Source of the DNA: Corynebacterium doosanense CAU 212 = DSM 45436
Lineage (GTDB): Bacteria > Actinomycetota > Actinomycetes > Mycobacteriales > Mycobacteriaceae
Direction of reading: 5' to 3'
Length of the DNA stretch: 64,000 nt
Assembly (NCBI RefSeq): GCF_000767055.1
Contig: NZ_CP006764.1
Location: 434,001 to 498,000 of the forward strand
Below the pieces are notes generated by a model, which was given only the letters and a program-made list of their open reading frames with translations, was not told the origin of the DNA and ran no database searches. Shown in pieces: positions 18,314-27,861 of the stretch. Each line of letters starts with the position of its first letter. The stretch's first letter is position 1. A program made the translations under genes and the position numbers.

Positions 18314-19726
18314 TTGCGTTACGCCATCATCGGCGCGGGCCTGGCGGGGCTGACCGCCGCCGTGGAGATCCACCGCCGCGACCCCGATGCCCAGATCGAC
18401 GTGTACGAGGCCGCCGACCGCATCGGCGGCAAGCTGTTCACCGCGCCCTTCGAGTCGGGCCCGACCGACGTTGGGGCGGAGGCGTTCCTCGCCCGCAACT
18501 CGGAGGCCAGGGAGTTCTTCGACTCGCTCGGGCTCGCGGAGTCCGTCGTCTACCCCTCGGGGCTGGCCTCCGCCCTGTACTCGGGCGGGGAACTCCAGCT
18601 CCTGCCGCAGAACACGGTGATGGGCATCCCGGGTACTTCGGCACCCGTCGCGCACCTGGTCAGCGACGAGACCCGCATGCGCATCGACGCCGAGGAGGCT
18701 GCCGAGCCGCTCAACTGGGTGGTCGGGGAGGACCGAAGCGTCGGCGATCTCGTGCGCCGGCGCTACGGCGACGAGATCGCGGACCGCACGGTCTCCGCAC
18801 TGCTCGGCGGGGTCTACTCCTGCAGCGCCGACGACCTCGGCGTGCGGGCGACCATCCCCGCGCTGGCGGAGGCGCTGGACCAGCTGGTCCTGAGCAACAA
18901 ACACACCACTCTTTCCGCGGCGATCAAGATCATGCTGTCCGCCCGGCCCGCCCCGGTGGGCGAACCGCAGCCCGTCTTCGGCGCCTTCCGCGGCGGCTAC
19001 GCGGAGCTCTACGAGGCGCTCGCCGAGGAGTCGGGCGCGGACATCTACCTCGACGCCTTCGTCTCCGCCGTGACCCGCACGCCCGACGGGTTCCGGGTCA
19101 CCGGCGGTGAGGACGCCACCTACGACAAGGTTCTGCTGGCCACTCCCGCGCCCACGACCGCCCTGCTGCTCAAGTCCCTCGCCCCGGACGCCTCGCAGAC
19201 GCTGAAGTCGGTCAAGCTGGCCAACTCGGTCGTCGTGGCCATGAAGTTCGACTCCGCCGAGGGCCTGCCGGACTACTCCGGCGTGCTCGTGGCCGCGGAC
19301 GAGCCGGATGTGCACGCCAAGGCGTTCACGTTCTCGTCAAAGAAATGGCCGCACCTCGCCGAGCGCGGGGGAGCCCTGGTGCGCGCGAGCTTCGGCCGGT
19401 TCGGCGACCAGATCGCGCTGACCACCGACGAGGACACCCTGGTCGACTGGGCGCTCGATGACCTCCAGGCGATCACGGGTTTCGACGGCCGCGAGGCGGG
19501 GCTGAGCGAGATCCTCACGCAGCGCTGGTTCGGCGGGCTGCCGTGTTATGACGCGGACCACGTGGCCACCGTCGAGAAGTTCCGTTCCGAGCTTGCCGCC
19601 GTGGCCGGTGTCGAGGCGACCGGAGCCTGGGCCGACGGTGTCGGTGTCCCGGCCGTGATCGCCGACGCGCGCGCGGCGGCGGCCCGGCTGCTGGGCGACA
19701 ACCAACTGGGCGGCATCCAACCTTAG
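18314..19726 (+). CDS. hemY: Coproporphyrinogen III / protoporphyrinogen oxidase (HemY type)
   Basis: FAD-dependent oxidase of 470 aa. In Gram-positive bacteria this enzyme makes coproporphyrin III for the coproporphyrin-dependent heme route. The FAD-binding motif [20 protein letters not shown] is at the N-terminus and GGKLFT and [10 protein letters not shown] follow. The C-terminal FAD contact is [22 protein letters not shown] start at 18314 is required, since the Rossmann motif begins right after it; GAGGAG precedes it by 8 nt. Coupled to hemE. Confidence 0.9.
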   Translation: MRYAIIGAGLAGLTAAVEIHRRDPDAQIDVYEAADRIGGKLFTAPFESGPTDVGAEAFLARNSEAREFFDSLGLAESVVYPSGLASALYSGGELQLLPQNTVMGIPGTSAPVAHLVSDETRMRIDAEEAAEPLNWVVGEDRSVGDLVRRRYGDEIADRTVSALLGGVYSCSADDLGVRATIPALAEALDQLVLSNKHTTLSAAIKIMLSARPAPVGEPQPVFGAFRGGYAELYEALAEESGADIYLDAFVSAVTRTPDGFRVTGGEDATYDKVLLATPAPTTALLLKSLAPDASQTLKSVKLANSVVVAMKFDSAEGLPDYSGVLVAADEPDVHAKAFTFSSKKWPHLAERGGALVRASFGRFGDQIALTTDEDTLVDWALDDLQAITGFDGREAGLSEILTQRWFGGLPCYDADHVATVEKFRSELAAVAGVEATGAWADGVGVPAVIADARAAAARLLGDNQLGGIQP

Positions 19727-19746
19727 GACTACCCCGGGGCGTGCCC

Positions 19747-19752
19747 TACAAT
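19747..19752 (+). promoter_or_regulatory. -10 box of hemL
   Basis: TACAAT, a near-consensus box, lies 8 nt before the hemL ATG. The transcript is probably leaderless. Confidence 0.6.
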
Positions 19753-19760
19753 GGGCAGCT

Positions 19761-21089
19761 ATGACCCAGCCTGACGTGACATCTGCACACACCGGGCGCT
19801 CGAAAGAACTCTTCGACCGCGCCCGCACCGTCACCCCCGGAGGCGTGAATTCCCCCGTCCGGGCCTTCGGCTCCGTCGGCGGCCAGGCACGATTCATCGC
19901 CTCGGCCAAGGGTTCGCGCCTGACCGACGTCGACGGCAACGAGTACGTCGACCTGGTGAACTCCTGGGGCCCGATGCTGAACGGCAACGCCCGCGAGGAG
20001 ATCACCGCGGCCGTGGTCGACGCGGCCTCGCGCGGTCTGTCCTTCGGCGCGCCCACCCTCGGTGAGATCGAGCTCGCCGAGGAGATTGTCTCCCGCACCT
20101 CCGCCGAGCAGGTCCGCCTGGTCAACTCCGGCACCGAGGCGACCATGAGCGCGGTGCGCCTGGCGCGTGGTTTCACGGGTCGGCCGAAGATCATCAAGTT
20201 TGAGGGCTGCTACCACGGCCATGTCGACGCGCTGCTGGCGTCTGCGGGCTCGGGCGTGGCCACCTTCGCGCTTCCGGATTCCCCCGGAGTGACCGGCGCC
20301 TCCGCCGCCGACACCATCGTCGTGCCCTACAACGACGTCGACGCCGTGCGCGCCGCGTTCGCCGAGCACCCGGGCGAGATCGCCGCGGTCATCACCGAGG
20401 CCGCGGCGGGCAACATGGGCACCGTCGCCCCGCGCGAGGGTTTCAACGCCGCGCTGAAGGAGATCGCCCACGAAAACGGCGCGCTGCTCATCCTCGACGA
20501 GGTCATGACGGGTTTCCGCACCTCCTACCGCGGCTGGTACGGCGTCGACGGCGTGGCGGGAGACTTGACGACGTTCGGCAAGGTGGTCTCCGGAGGCCTT
20601 CCCGCCGCCGCCTTCGGTGGCCGCCGCGACATCATGGAGCACCTCGCTCCCTCCGGCCCCGTCTACCAGGCCGGCACGCTCTCGGGTAACCCCGTCGCGG
20701 TCGCCTCCGGCCTGGCCTCGCTCCGCCTCGCCGACGAGTCCGTCTACCCCGTGCTGCACGCCCACGCCGACCGCCTGTCCGCGCTGATCAGCGAGGCGCT
20801 CACCCGCGAGGGCGTGGCGCACCACATGCAGCGCGCGTCCACGATGCTGTCCGTGCGTTTCGCCGAGGGGGAGGGCCACAACTTCGCCGACATGAAGGCC
20901 GCCGACACGTTCCGTTTCCCGGCCTTCTACCACGCGCTCCTCGACCACGGCGTCTACGGACCGCCGAGCGCCTACGAGACCTGGTTTGTCTCGACGGCGC
21001 TCACGGACGATGATTTCGAGAAGATCGAGGCCGCCCTCAAGCCGGCGGCCCAGGCTGCAGCCGCCGCTGTGGCTGACAACGAGGGGTAA
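19761..21089 (+). CDS. hemL: Glutamate-1-semialdehyde 2,1-aminomutase
   Basis: PLP enzyme that makes 5-aminolevulinate from the HemA product. The PLP lysine lies in [10 protein letters not shown]; the motifs [27 protein letters not shown] and [12 protein letters not shown] are intact. 442 aa. It follows hemY after 34 bp and has its own -10 box. Confidence 0.95.
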   Translation: MTQPDVTSAHTGRSKELFDRARTVTPGGVNSPVRAFGSVGGQARFIASAKGSRLTDVDGNEYVDLVNSWGPMLNGNAREEITAAVVDAASRGLSFGAPTLGEIELAEEIVSRTSAEQVRLVNSGTEATMSAVRLARGFTGRPKIIKFEGCYHGHVDALLASAGSGVATFALPDSPGVTGASAADTIVVPYNDVDAVRAAFAEHPGEIAAVITEAAAGNMGTVAPREGFNAALKEIAHENGALLILDEVMTGFRTSYRGWYGVDGVAGDLTTFGKVVSGGLPAAAFGGRRDIMEHLAPSGPVYQAGTLSGNPVAVASGLASLRLADESVYPVLHAHADRLSALISEALTREGVAHHMQRASTMLSVRFAEGEGHNFADMKAADTFRFPAFYHALLDHGVYGPPSAYETWFVSTALTDDDFEKIEAALKPAAQAAAAAVADNEG

Positions 21090-21094
21090 GAATC

Positions 21095-21703
21095 ATGAGC
21101 ACCACCATCGTCCACCTGGTCCGCCACGGTGAAGTACACAACCCGGAGAAGATCCTCTACGGGCGCATGCCCGGCTACCACCTGTCCTCCCGGGGCCGCA
21201 GCCAGGCCGCGCGCACCGCGAAGTCCTTCGAGGGGCACGACATCGCCGCGCTCATCGCCAGCCCGCTGACCCGCGTGCAGGAGACCGCCGAGCCCTTCGC
21301 CGAGCTCACCGGCCTGGAGATCATCACCGACGAGGACGTGCTCGAGGCGGGCAACCGCTTCGAGGGCCTGCGCACCAAGGGCCTGCGGTCCCAGCTGTGG
21401 AACCCCGTGCGCTGGCCACTGATGGTCGATCCCTCCCTGCCCAGCTGGGGCGAGCACTACAAGGACATCCTCTCCCGCATGATGGACGCCATCGAACGCG
21501 CCCGGCTCATGGCGGAGGGGCATGAGGCGATCGTCGTCACGCACCAGCTGCCCATCGTCATGGTGCAGCGTTCCGTGCGCGGGCAGTCGCTGGCCCACAA
21601 TCCGGCCGCGCGCGAGTGTGACCTGGCCAGCGTGACCTCGCTGATCTTCCAGGACGAGAACATCACCGACCTCGTCTACGCGACCCCCGCCAGGGACATC
21701 TAA
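21095..21703 (+). CDS. Histidine phosphatase family protein
   Basis: A 202-aa member of the phosphoglycerate-mutase-like superfamily. The RHG motif is VHLVRHGEVHNP; the second catalytic segment is SPLTRVQETAEP and the later His is IVVTHQLP. The substrate is unknown. It begins 5 bp after hemL and runs into the cytochrome c maturation genes, the place of Rv0525. A role in cofactor metabolism is possible. Confidence 0.85.
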   Translation: MSTTIVHLVRHGEVHNPEKILYGRMPGYHLSSRGRSQAARTAKSFEGHDIAALIASPLTRVQETAEPFAELTGLEIITDEDVLEAGNRFEGLRTKGLRSQLWNPVRWPLMVDPSLPSWGEHYKDILSRMMDAIERARLMAEGHEAIVVTHQLPIVMVQRSVRGQSLAHNPAARECDLASVTSLIFQDENITDLVYATPARDI

Positions 21704-21704
21704 C

Positions 21705-22310
21705 ATGCTGCGTCGGACGTTGCTCGGCCTGTTCGTGGTGTCGGCCAGCCTGCTGGTTGCCTGCGGCCAGTCCGAGGAATCCGCCCAGAACGCCGTCGCC
21801 GTCGGCGGTGGCGGCACCTTCGAGTTCCACTCGCCGGGCGGGGAGACCCAGATCTTCTACGAGCCCGGGGACCGCCAGCCGCTGCCGGGCTTCTCCGGCG
21901 AGGATCTCATGGAGGAGGGCAAGACGACGTCGTTGAGTGACTTCGACGGGCAGATCGTCGTGCTCAACGCCTGGGGGCAGTGGTGCGCGCCGTGCCGCGC
22001 GGAGGTCGACGACCTGCAGGCCGCCCACGCCGAGCTCCAGGCCAGCGGCTCCGGGACGGTGCTGGGCATCAACGTGCGCGACTACCAGCGCGAAGCGGCG
22101 CAGGACTTTGTCACCGACAACGGGGTGAGTTACCCGTCGATCTACGATCCGCCGTTCCGCACGGCCGTCGCCCTCGGCGGTGTGCCCAGCTCGGTCATCC
22201 CCACCACGGTGATCCTCGATAAACAGCACCGCCCGGCCGCGGTCTTCCTCCGCGAGGTCACGGCGGACGACATTCTTGAGGTCACCCGGCAAGTGGAGCA
22301 GGAGGGCTAG
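21705..22310 (+). CDS. Thioredoxin-like lipoprotein for cytochrome c maturation (ResA/CcsX-like)
   Basis: Extracytoplasmic thiol-disulfide protein of 201 aa. A lipoprotein signal peptide ends in the lipobox LLVAC with Cys20. The thioredoxin active site is QWCAPCRAE (CAPC at 94-97), and the cis-Pro region is GGVPSSVIPTTVI. It would reduce the apocytochrome c heme-binding cysteines, fed with electrons by CcdA. It shares one base of its stop with the ccdA start (TAGTG). Confidence 0.9.
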   Translation: MLRRTLLGLFVVSASLLVACGQSEESAQNAVAVGGGGTFEFHSPGGETQIFYEPGDRQPLPGFSGEDLMEEGKTTSLSDFDGQIVVLNAWGQWCAPCRAEVDDLQAAHAELQASGSGTVLGINVRDYQREAAQDFVTDNGVSYPSIYDPPFRTAVALGGVPSSVIPTTVILDKQHRPAAVFLREVTADDILEVTRQVEQEG

Positions 22311-23122
22311 TGGAACTACTGCTAGCCCAGGCCTCCGTCGGTGGCGCGTTCGCCGATGCCGCAGCGGCCGGGCCCCTGGCCCTCGGCGTGTTCGCCGCGG
22401 CGCTTGCGGGTCTGGTGTCCTTCGCCTCCCCGTGTGTGGTCCCGCTGGTTCCCGGCTACATGTCCTACCTGGCCGGCCTGGTCGGCGGGGAGACCCGCCT
22501 GGATGAGAAACACGGCGCGGTGGTGACCCGCACCCGGCAGGGCCGGGTCGTCGGCGCCGCGGCGCTGTTCGTCCTCGGGTTCACGGTGGTGTTTGTCCTG
22601 GCCACGGTGAGTGTGTTCGGCATGATGAGCGCGCTCACCCTCAACTCCGACACCCTCATGCGGGTAGGCGGGGTGGTGACCATCGTCATGGGGCTGGTGT
22701 ATCTGGGACTGGTGCCAGCGCTGCAGCGCGATACCCGCATGGCCCCGAAAAAGTGGACCAACTGGCTGGGCGCACCGCTGCTCGGCGGGGTGTTCGCCCT
22801 CGGCTGGACCCCGTGCCTCGGCCCCACGCTGGGCGCGATCATCTCCGTCTCCGTCGGCACCGAGGGCATGACCGCGGTGCGGGGGATCATCCTCATCATC
22901 GGCTACTGCCTGGGTCTGGGCCTGCCGTTTGTCCTCGTCGCCCTGGGTTCGGCGCGGGCGATGAACTCCATCGATTTCCTGCGCCGGCATTCCCGCACGA
23001 TCCAGATCATCGGCGGGGTCGCCATGATCATCGTCGGCGTGCTGCTGCTGTCCGGCGCGTGGAACCTCTTCATCGGCTGGACCCGGCAGTGGACCGTCCA
23101 GTTCGGCACCACCCTCATCTAG
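22310..23122 (+). CDS. ccdA: Cytochrome c biogenesis thiol-disulfide transporter CcdA
   Basis: Polytopic membrane protein of 270 aa that carries reducing power from cytoplasmic thioredoxin to the outside. The redox cysteines are in FASPCVVPLVPGYM and LGWTPCLGPTLG. Six membrane segments can be drawn. GTG start at 22310 overlaps the preceding stop. The stop codon region is a 9-nt tandem repeat. Confidence 0.9.
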   Translation: MELLLAQASVGGAFADAAAAGPLALGVFAAALAGLVSFASPCVVPLVPGYMSYLAGLVGGETRLDEKHGAVVTRTRQGRVVGAAALFVLGFTVVFVLATVSVFGMMSALTLNSDTLMRVGGVVTIVMGLVYLGLVPALQRDTRMAPKKWTNWLGAPLLGGVFALGWTPCLGPTLGAIISVSVGTEGMTAVRGIILIIGYCLGLGLPFVLVALGSARAMNSIDFLRRHSRTIQIIGGVAMIIVGVLLLSGAWNLFIGWTRQWTVQFGTTLI

Positions 23123-23146
23123 TTCGGATAGTTCGGATAGTTCGGA
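23120..23146 (+). repeat. 9-nt tandem triplication with in-frame stop codons
   Basis: Three perfect copies of TAGTTCGGA begin with the ccdA stop codon. The unit length keeps the frame, so TAG appears three times in frame at 23120, 23129 and 23138. The array ends 11 bp before resB. Confidence 0.9.
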
Positions 23147-23157
23147 GTTAAATCACA

Positions 23158-24828
23158 GTGCAGACCATCTGGATCTGGATCAAGCGAGCCTGGCGCTGGC
23201 TCACCAGCATGCGCACCGCGCTCGTGCTGCTGTTCCTGCTGGCGCTGGCCGCCATCCCGGGAGCCCTGCTCCCGCAGCGCAGCCTCAACGAGACCAACGT
23301 CAACGAGTACCTCGCCAACAACGGCCGGGTCGCCGAGGTCTACGACAAACTCCAGCTTTTCGACGTCTTCAGTTCCACCTGGTTCATCGCCATCTACATG
23401 CTGCTGATGATCTCCCTGGTCGGCTGCATCCTCCCGCGCACGGTGGATCACTGGCGTGCGTACAAGACGCCCCCCACCCGCGCGCCGAAGAACCTGGGCA
23501 GGCTGTCGCTGCATACCACCGGCACGGTGGAGCGACCGTTCGACGAAGTCGTGGCCACGTCGAAACGCCAGCTGCGCCGCTGGCACATGTCGGAGGCCAC
23601 TCCCGAGCAGGACCGCGCCGGCACTTACTCCATCGCCGCGGAGAAGGGTTACGCCCGGGAGATCGCCAACCTCATCTTCCACATCGCCATCGTGGCGCTG
23701 CTCGTCTGCATGGCCGCCGGCCGCATGGTCTATTACGAGGGCCAGCGCATCATGGTCACCAATTCCCAGGCCGAGGCAGCCATTCCGGTGGAGCAGTCGA
23801 CGGAGTTCTGCAACACCTCGACCTCGAACTTCGACTCCTTCCGCGCCGGGCCCACGATCGACGGCACGGAGCTGACCCCGTTCTGCTTCATCTCCCACAA
23901 CTTCTTCGCGGACTATCTCCCCAACGGCCAGGCGGAGATGTTCTCCTCCGACATCTCCTATGCGGTGGGGGACCAGATCCTCGACGACCCGGAGACCTGG
24001 CAGGACTACCAGGTCCAGGTCAACCACCCGCTGCGGGTGGCGGGCGACCGCATCTACCTGCAGGGCCACGGCTTCGCCCCGCAGTTCACCGTCACCTGGC
24101 CCAACGGCGAGTCTCGCACCCAGATGCTCCAGTGGGAGCCCTCGGACCCGACGTTCTTCCTGTCCTCGGGCATCATGCGTTTCGACCCGCCCGCCGGAAT
24201 GTTCCCCGACCTCTTCGAGCGCCGCCAGAACCAGCTCGCCATCCAGGGCCTCTTCGCCCCCACTGCGGAGTGGAGCGGTGAGAACGGCGAGCTCCTGCAG
24301 TCCGCGTTCCCCGCGATGAACGACCCGGCCGTCGCCGTGGACGTCTACCGCGGCGATGCCGGCCTGGACACCGGCTCCGCGCAGTCCATCTGGGAGCTCG
24401 ATCCGGGTCTCATCCACTCCGGGCAGCTCCAGCGCGTGGAGCGGGTCAACCTGCAGAAGGGGGAGTCGGTGACGCTTGACGACGGCTCCGTCATCACCTT
24501 CGACGGCGCCGCCGAGTTCGCGAACTACCAGATCTCCCACGACCCCTTCCAGGTCTGGGTGCTCATCTCCGCGCTGGCCATGCTCGCCGGCCTGGTCGGT
24601 TCGCTGCTCATCAAACGCCGCCGCATCTGGGTGCGGCTCACCCCCTCCGCCGACGGAGCCTCCACCGTCGTGGAGATGGGCGGCCTCGCCCGCACCGACC
24701 GCGCCGGCTGGGGCGACGAGTTCGACCGCATCGCCCGGGAGATCCTCGAGCGGGAGGATCCGGACGAGGTCGAGGAGGATTCGCTCGTCGACGACGACAT
24801 CATCGCGGTCAATCCTCCGAAAGTTTGA
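23158..24828 (+). CDS. resB: Cytochrome c biogenesis protein ResB
   Basis: Membrane protein of 556 aa and one half of the system II heme lyase with CcsB. There are N-terminal membrane segments (TALVLLFLLALAAIPGALLP, FIAIYMLLMISLVGCILP), a third near 170-195, a large external domain (about 200-460) and a last segment near 465-485. The C-terminus is acidic (LEREDPDEVEEDSLVDDD). GTG start. Confidence 0.9.
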   Translation: MQTIWIWIKRAWRWLTSMRTALVLLFLLALAAIPGALLPQRSLNETNVNEYLANNGRVAEVYDKLQLFDVFSSTWFIAIYMLLMISLVGCILPRTVDHWRAYKTPPTRAPKNLGRLSLHTTGTVERPFDEVVATSKRQLRRWHMSEATPEQDRAGTYSIAAEKGYAREIANLIFHIAIVALLVCMAAGRMVYYEGQRIMVTNSQAEAAIPVEQSTEFCNTSTSNFDSFRAGPTIDGTELTPFCFISHNFFADYLPNGQAEMFSSDISYAVGDQILDDPETWQDYQVQVNHPLRVAGDRIYLQGHGFAPQFTVTWPNGESRTQMLQWEPSDPTFFLSSGIMRFDPPAGMFPDLFERRQNQLAIQGLFAPTAEWSGENGELLQSAFPAMNDPAVAVDVYRGDAGLDTGSAQSIWELDPGLIHSGQLQRVERVNLQKGESVTLDDGSVITFDGAAEFANYQISHDPFQVWVLISALAMLAGLVGSLLIKRRRIWVRLTPSADGASTVVEMGGLARTDRAGWGDEFDRIAREILEREDPDEVEEDSLVDDDIIAVNPPKV

Positions 24829-24909
24829 GTCCGCCCCCTGAGGTGGGGTAGCGTCACACCCGGTATCCGGGTTTTGTTCACCGGTTTTACGTTAGAGGAC
24901 GGAATTTTT

Positions 24910-25932
24910 ATGCAGGTCGATCAGACCCTCTCCAACTACTCGGACATGGCGTTCCAGACGGCGTTCGTCGTCTACGTCGTGGCCCTGTTCGTCTCGGTGT
25001 TCTTCTACGTCCGCATGCAGTCGGTCATCGACGCCCGCCGCGAACGAGCCGCGGCCGTCCCCGAGCGCGAACTCGTCGCCGCCGACGGTTCCACCGTCGT
25101 CTCTGACACCGGCGATGACGGCGACACCGGCGTATCGACGCCCGTCGCCACCGATCCGTCCAGGCACGAGGCACGCGCCGACAAACTGGCCGGCATGACC
25201 CAGGCCCTCGTCTGGCTGGGCATCGTCTTCCACGCCGCCGCGGTGATCCTGCGTGGTTTCGCCACCGGCCGATTCCCCCTGGGCAACCTGTGGGAGTACG
25301 TCCTCATGGTCACCCTGGGTGTCATGATCGTCATCTCCGTCGCGCTGACCCGCAAATCTTGGCGACCCCTGTGGCCCTGGGTACTCACTCCCATGCTGGC
25401 GCTCATGGCCTACGGCGCGATCGACCTCTACGCCGAGTCCGCCCCGGTGGTCCCGGCCCTGCAGTCGAACTGGCTGCCGATTCACGTCACCACCATCTCC
25501 GTCGGCGCGTCGATAGGCATCGTCTCTGGCATCGCGTCCCTGCTCTACCTGTTGCGCGTCTGGCAGGCCCCGGGCCAGGAGAAGGGCATCTTCGGCGCTC
25601 TGGCCAAGCCGCTGCCGTCGGCCAAGACACTGGATTCGCTGGCGTACAAGTCGGCGATCGTCACCCTGCCGGTGTTCGGCCTGGGTGTCATTCTCGGGGC
25701 CATCTGGGCGGAGTCCTCGTGGGGACGTTTCTGGGGCTGGGACCCCAAGGAGACGGTCGCCTTCGTCACGTGGATCATCTACGCCGCGTACCTGCACGCC
25801 CGCGCCACCGCCGGCTGGAAGGTGTGGGGCACCGCGTTCATCAACATCCTGGCGCTGGCCACGATGATCTTCAACCTGTTCTTCATCAACATGGTGGTCT
25901 CGGGCCTGCACTCCTACGCCGGGCTGAACTAG
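24910..25932 (+). CDS. ccsB: Cytochrome c synthase subunit CcsB (ResC/CcsA family)
   Basis: Heme-handling membrane protein of 340 aa with about eight membrane segments. The tryptophan-rich WWD signature SWGRFWGWDPKETVAF is near the C-terminus. With ResB it attaches heme to apocytochrome c. The ATG at 24910 has RBS GAGGACGG 6 nt upstream; a longer frame starts at 24874. A stem-loop follows the gene. Confidence 0.9.
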   Translation: MQVDQTLSNYSDMAFQTAFVVYVVALFVSVFFYVRMQSVIDARRERAAAVPERELVAADGSTVVSDTGDDGDTGVSTPVATDPSRHEARADKLAGMTQALVWLGIVFHAAAVILRGFATGRFPLGNLWEYVLMVTLGVMIVISVALTRKSWRPLWPWVLTPMLALMAYGAIDLYAESAPVVPALQSNWLPIHVTTISVGASIGIVSGIASLLYLLRVWQAPGQEKGIFGALAKPLPSAKTLDSLAYKSAIVTLPVFGLGVILGAIWAESSWGRFWGWDPKETVAFVTWIIYAAYLHARATAGWKVWGTAFINILALATMIFNLFFINMVVSGLHSYAGLN

Positions 25933-25953
25933 CTCGCGCAAGCCCGCCGAAGC

Positions 25954-25989
25954 ACCCAAACCGTCCAGACGTCTGGACGGTTTTTGGGT
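25954..25989 (+). terminator. Long palindromic terminator after ccsB
   Basis: A near-perfect inverted repeat about 35 bp long, built around the 16-bp core GTCCAGACGTCTGGAC (25963-25978) and ending in TTTTTGGG. It is placed as a terminator 22 bp after ccsB. The core recurs elsewhere in the window. Confidence 0.7.
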
Positions 25990-26035
25990 TGGCGCGGCCA
26001 ACCCACCCCAAATCGTCCAGACGTCTGGACGATTT
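25988..26035. repeat. Second hairpin and a 26-bp perfect palindrome
   Basis: GGGTTGG and CCAACCC form a hairpin at about 25986-26003. A 26-bp perfect palindrome with the core GTCCAGACGTCTGGAC lies at 26010-26035. The latter is identical over 26 bp to the palindrome inside the HNH gene at 33587-33612. Confidence 0.85.
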
Positions 26036-26054
26036 CATCGGCAGAATAGGGGCC

Positions 26055-26894
26055 ATGTTGATTCCTCCCGTCCTGCCCGTCCCGCGCGATGGCATTGCTG
26101 TGGTCACCGGCGCCTCCTCTGGGATCGGCGCCGCCGTCGCTGAGGCGCTGGTCAACCTCCCGGGCACCCGCTTCCGCGTCATCGGCACCACCCGCGATCC
26201 GGCCAGCATCACCAACCCGATTGAGGGGGTCGAGTGCCTCGCCCTCGACTTGACCGACCCCAGTTCCATCGCCTCTTTCGCCCACGAGATCCTCGAGCGC
26301 GGGGTCCCCTCCGTGCTGGTCAACAACGCGGGGGAGAGCCAGGCTGGGCCGCTGGAGGAGCTGCCCCGCGAGGCGCTGGAGCGACTGTTCCAGACCAACG
26401 TCCTCGGCCACATCGACCTGACGCAGCGTCTGCTCCCCGCCATGCGGGAGGCGGGCGAGGGCCGGATCGTCATGGTCGGTTCCATGCTGGGAAGCTTCCC
26501 GCTGGCGTTCCGCTCCAGCTATGTGGCATCGAAAGCGGCGATAAAGGGATTCGGGTTTGCGGCCCGTCGAGAAGTGCGCCCCTTCGGCATCGGTATCGCG
26601 GTGATGGAACCCGGATCGATCAACACGGGGCTATCTCAGCGTCGGACAAAATACGTGGATGCGGACGGCCCCTACGGCCGGGAATTCGACACCATGCTGC
26701 GCAGGCTCGACGCCAACGAATCCTCCGGGGTCTCGGCGGAGCGGGTGGCCGAGGAGATCCTCGCGGCGGTGCTGGACAAGCGACAGAAACCCCTCTATGC
26801 GGCGGGTTCCCTCGCGCCGGTCGTCTTTCCCCTGTCGCGGATCCTGCCCCGAGAGACGATGCACCGGGTGATCAACCGCAGGCATGGTCTGTAA
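26055..26894 (+). CDS. Short-chain dehydrogenase/reductase
   Basis: Classical SDR of 279 aa. The cofactor motif VVTGASSGIGAAVAEAL is at residues 12-28, NNAGE near 95, and the active-site Tyr-Lys is in SSYVASKAAIKGF. MEPGSINTGL follows. The substrate is unknown. The ATG at 26055 has a CAGAAT box 7 nt upstream and no RBS, so it may be leaderless. It lies directly downstream of the palindrome cluster. Confidence 0.85.
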   Translation: MLIPPVLPVPRDGIAVVTGASSGIGAAVAEALVNLPGTRFRVIGTTRDPASITNPIEGVECLALDLTDPSSIASFAHEILERGVPSVLVNNAGESQAGPLEELPREALERLFQTNVLGHIDLTQRLLPAMREAGEGRIVMVGSMLGSFPLAFRSSYVASKAAIKGFGFAARREVRPFGIGIAVMEPGSINTGLSQRRTKYVDADGPYGREFDTMLRRLDANESSGVSAERVAEEILAAVLDKRQKPLYAAGSLAPVVFPLSRILPRETMHRVINRRHGL

Positions 26895-26905
26895 GGTGCC
26901 GGGGT

Positions 26906-27160
26906 ATGACCCAGTCGAACCCGCGGAACAAGGGCGGTAAACCCGCTAGCGACGACCCCGTGCTCCAGGAACTCGGCGCTCAACTGGCGGAGCGTCGCCG
27001 TGAGCTCGGTCGGTTGCAGCAGGATGTGGCGGGTGCCGCCGGGGTGTCCCGGTCGACCCTGCACACCATCGAGCACGGCGGCACCGGGGTGCGCTGGGAG
27101 AAGGTCAAGGCCGTGGCCGAGGAGCTGGGGCTGCAACTTAGCTTGACGACGAAAGACTAG
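26906..27160 (+). CDS. XRE-family helix-turn-helix regulator
   Basis: An 84-aa single-domain regulator. The HTH is ELGRLQQDVAGAAGVSRST followed by LHTIEHGGTGVRWEKVKAVA. The family resembles the HipB-type antitoxin domain, but no toxin gene is adjacent. A TAAGGT -10 box (26892-26897) uses the TAA stop of the SDR gene. Its stop codon overlaps that of the convergent gene in a shared CTAG. Confidence 0.85.
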   Translation: MTQSNPRNKGGKPASDDPVLQELGAQLAERRRELGRLQQDVAGAAGVSRSTLHTIEHGGTGVRWEKVKAVAEELGLQLSLTTKD

Positions 27161-27405
27161 CCCTCACCCCGCCGCCTCCGGCGTTCCTCCTCATCGCGCT
27201 CAGCCTGCTCGCGTGCCTCACGCTCGCGCCGCTCCTTGAAACGCTGTTTCTCGATGTTCCAGAGGAAGTCCGGATCATCATCCGGCCCCTTGATCTCGGC
27301 GGGCGGCGGGTTCGTCGGGCCCGTGCGTCGGCTGGGCGGGCCGAACGCCTTCCACAGCAGCCAGACGGCCAGTACGACCAGCCCCAGCAGTAGCAGTCTT
27401 CCCAT
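27157..27405 (-). CDS. Small single-pass membrane protein with charged C-terminus
   Basis: An 82-aa protein of unknown function. One N-terminal membrane segment (LLLLGLVVLAVWLLWKAFG) is followed by a proline-rich linker and a long Glu/Arg helix (FKERREREAREQAERDEEE, RRRRRGEG). The ATG at 27405 has the strong RBS AAGGAGG 8 nt upstream, which decides the start. Confidence 0.75.
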   Translation of the reverse strand: MGRLLLLGLVVLAVWLLWKAFGPPSRRTGPTNPPPAEIKGPDDDPDFLWNIEKQRFKERREREAREQAERDEEERRRRRGEG

Positions 27406-27476
27406 GGGTATGTACCTCCTTGCGCCAAGGATACGTGGTTGTCGGATCATACTTTCGGGTGAGTACGCTGGGGCAG

Positions 27477-27842
27477 GTGAGTAGCAGCCCCGTGTCAGAG
27501 AACCCTGTGTCAGAGAACCCTGTGTCAGAGAACCCCGTGCCTGCCCAGCCCGAACTCGACCCCGAGGTGCGGAGCCGGGCCAACCGCGCTGCGGTGAAGT
27601 ACGGGCTGGCCCGTCTCGGCCTCTTTGTGGTGCTGACCGTGGTGATCCAGCTGCTGGCCACGCTCATCGGTGCGCCCGTGCCGGTGGTGATGTCGGCCCT
27701 ATTTGCGCTGATACTGGCCTTCCCCCTCTCCATGCTGGTGTTCTCCGGGATGCGGCGGGAGGCCACGCAGGCGGTGGCGGCGTGGTCCAAGCAGCGCAAG
27801 GACCGCAAGGAATGGGTCCGCAGCGAGCTGTCCGCGCGCTAG
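27477..27842 (+). CDS. DUF4229-type membrane protein with N-terminal SEN-PV repeats
   Basis: About 121 aa. The N-terminus holds three copies of the pentapeptide PVSEN encoded by a perfect 15-bp tandem repeat. Two membrane segments follow (LARLGLFVVLTVVIQLLATL, VVMSALFALILAFPLSMLVF), then a basic C-terminus. I place the start at GTG 27477; GTG 27459 is equally possible. It resembles the actinobacterial DUF4229 proteins found near menaquinone genes; function unknown. Confidence 0.65.
   Translation: MSSSPVSENPVSENPVSENPVPAQPELDPEVRSRANRAAVKYGLARLGLFVVLTVVIQLLATLIGAPVPVVMSALFALILAFPLSMLVFSGMRREATQAVAAWSKQRKDRKEWVRSELSAR
27489..27533 (+). repeat. 15-bp tandem triplication encoding PVSEN
   Basis: Three near-identical 15-bp units (GTGTCAGAGAACCC-type) inside the 5' end of the DUF4229-like gene. 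Length is a multiple of three, so copy-number change would keep the frame. Confidence 0.85.
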
Positions 27843-27861
27843 CGCCTGCGGATGCTGAACA

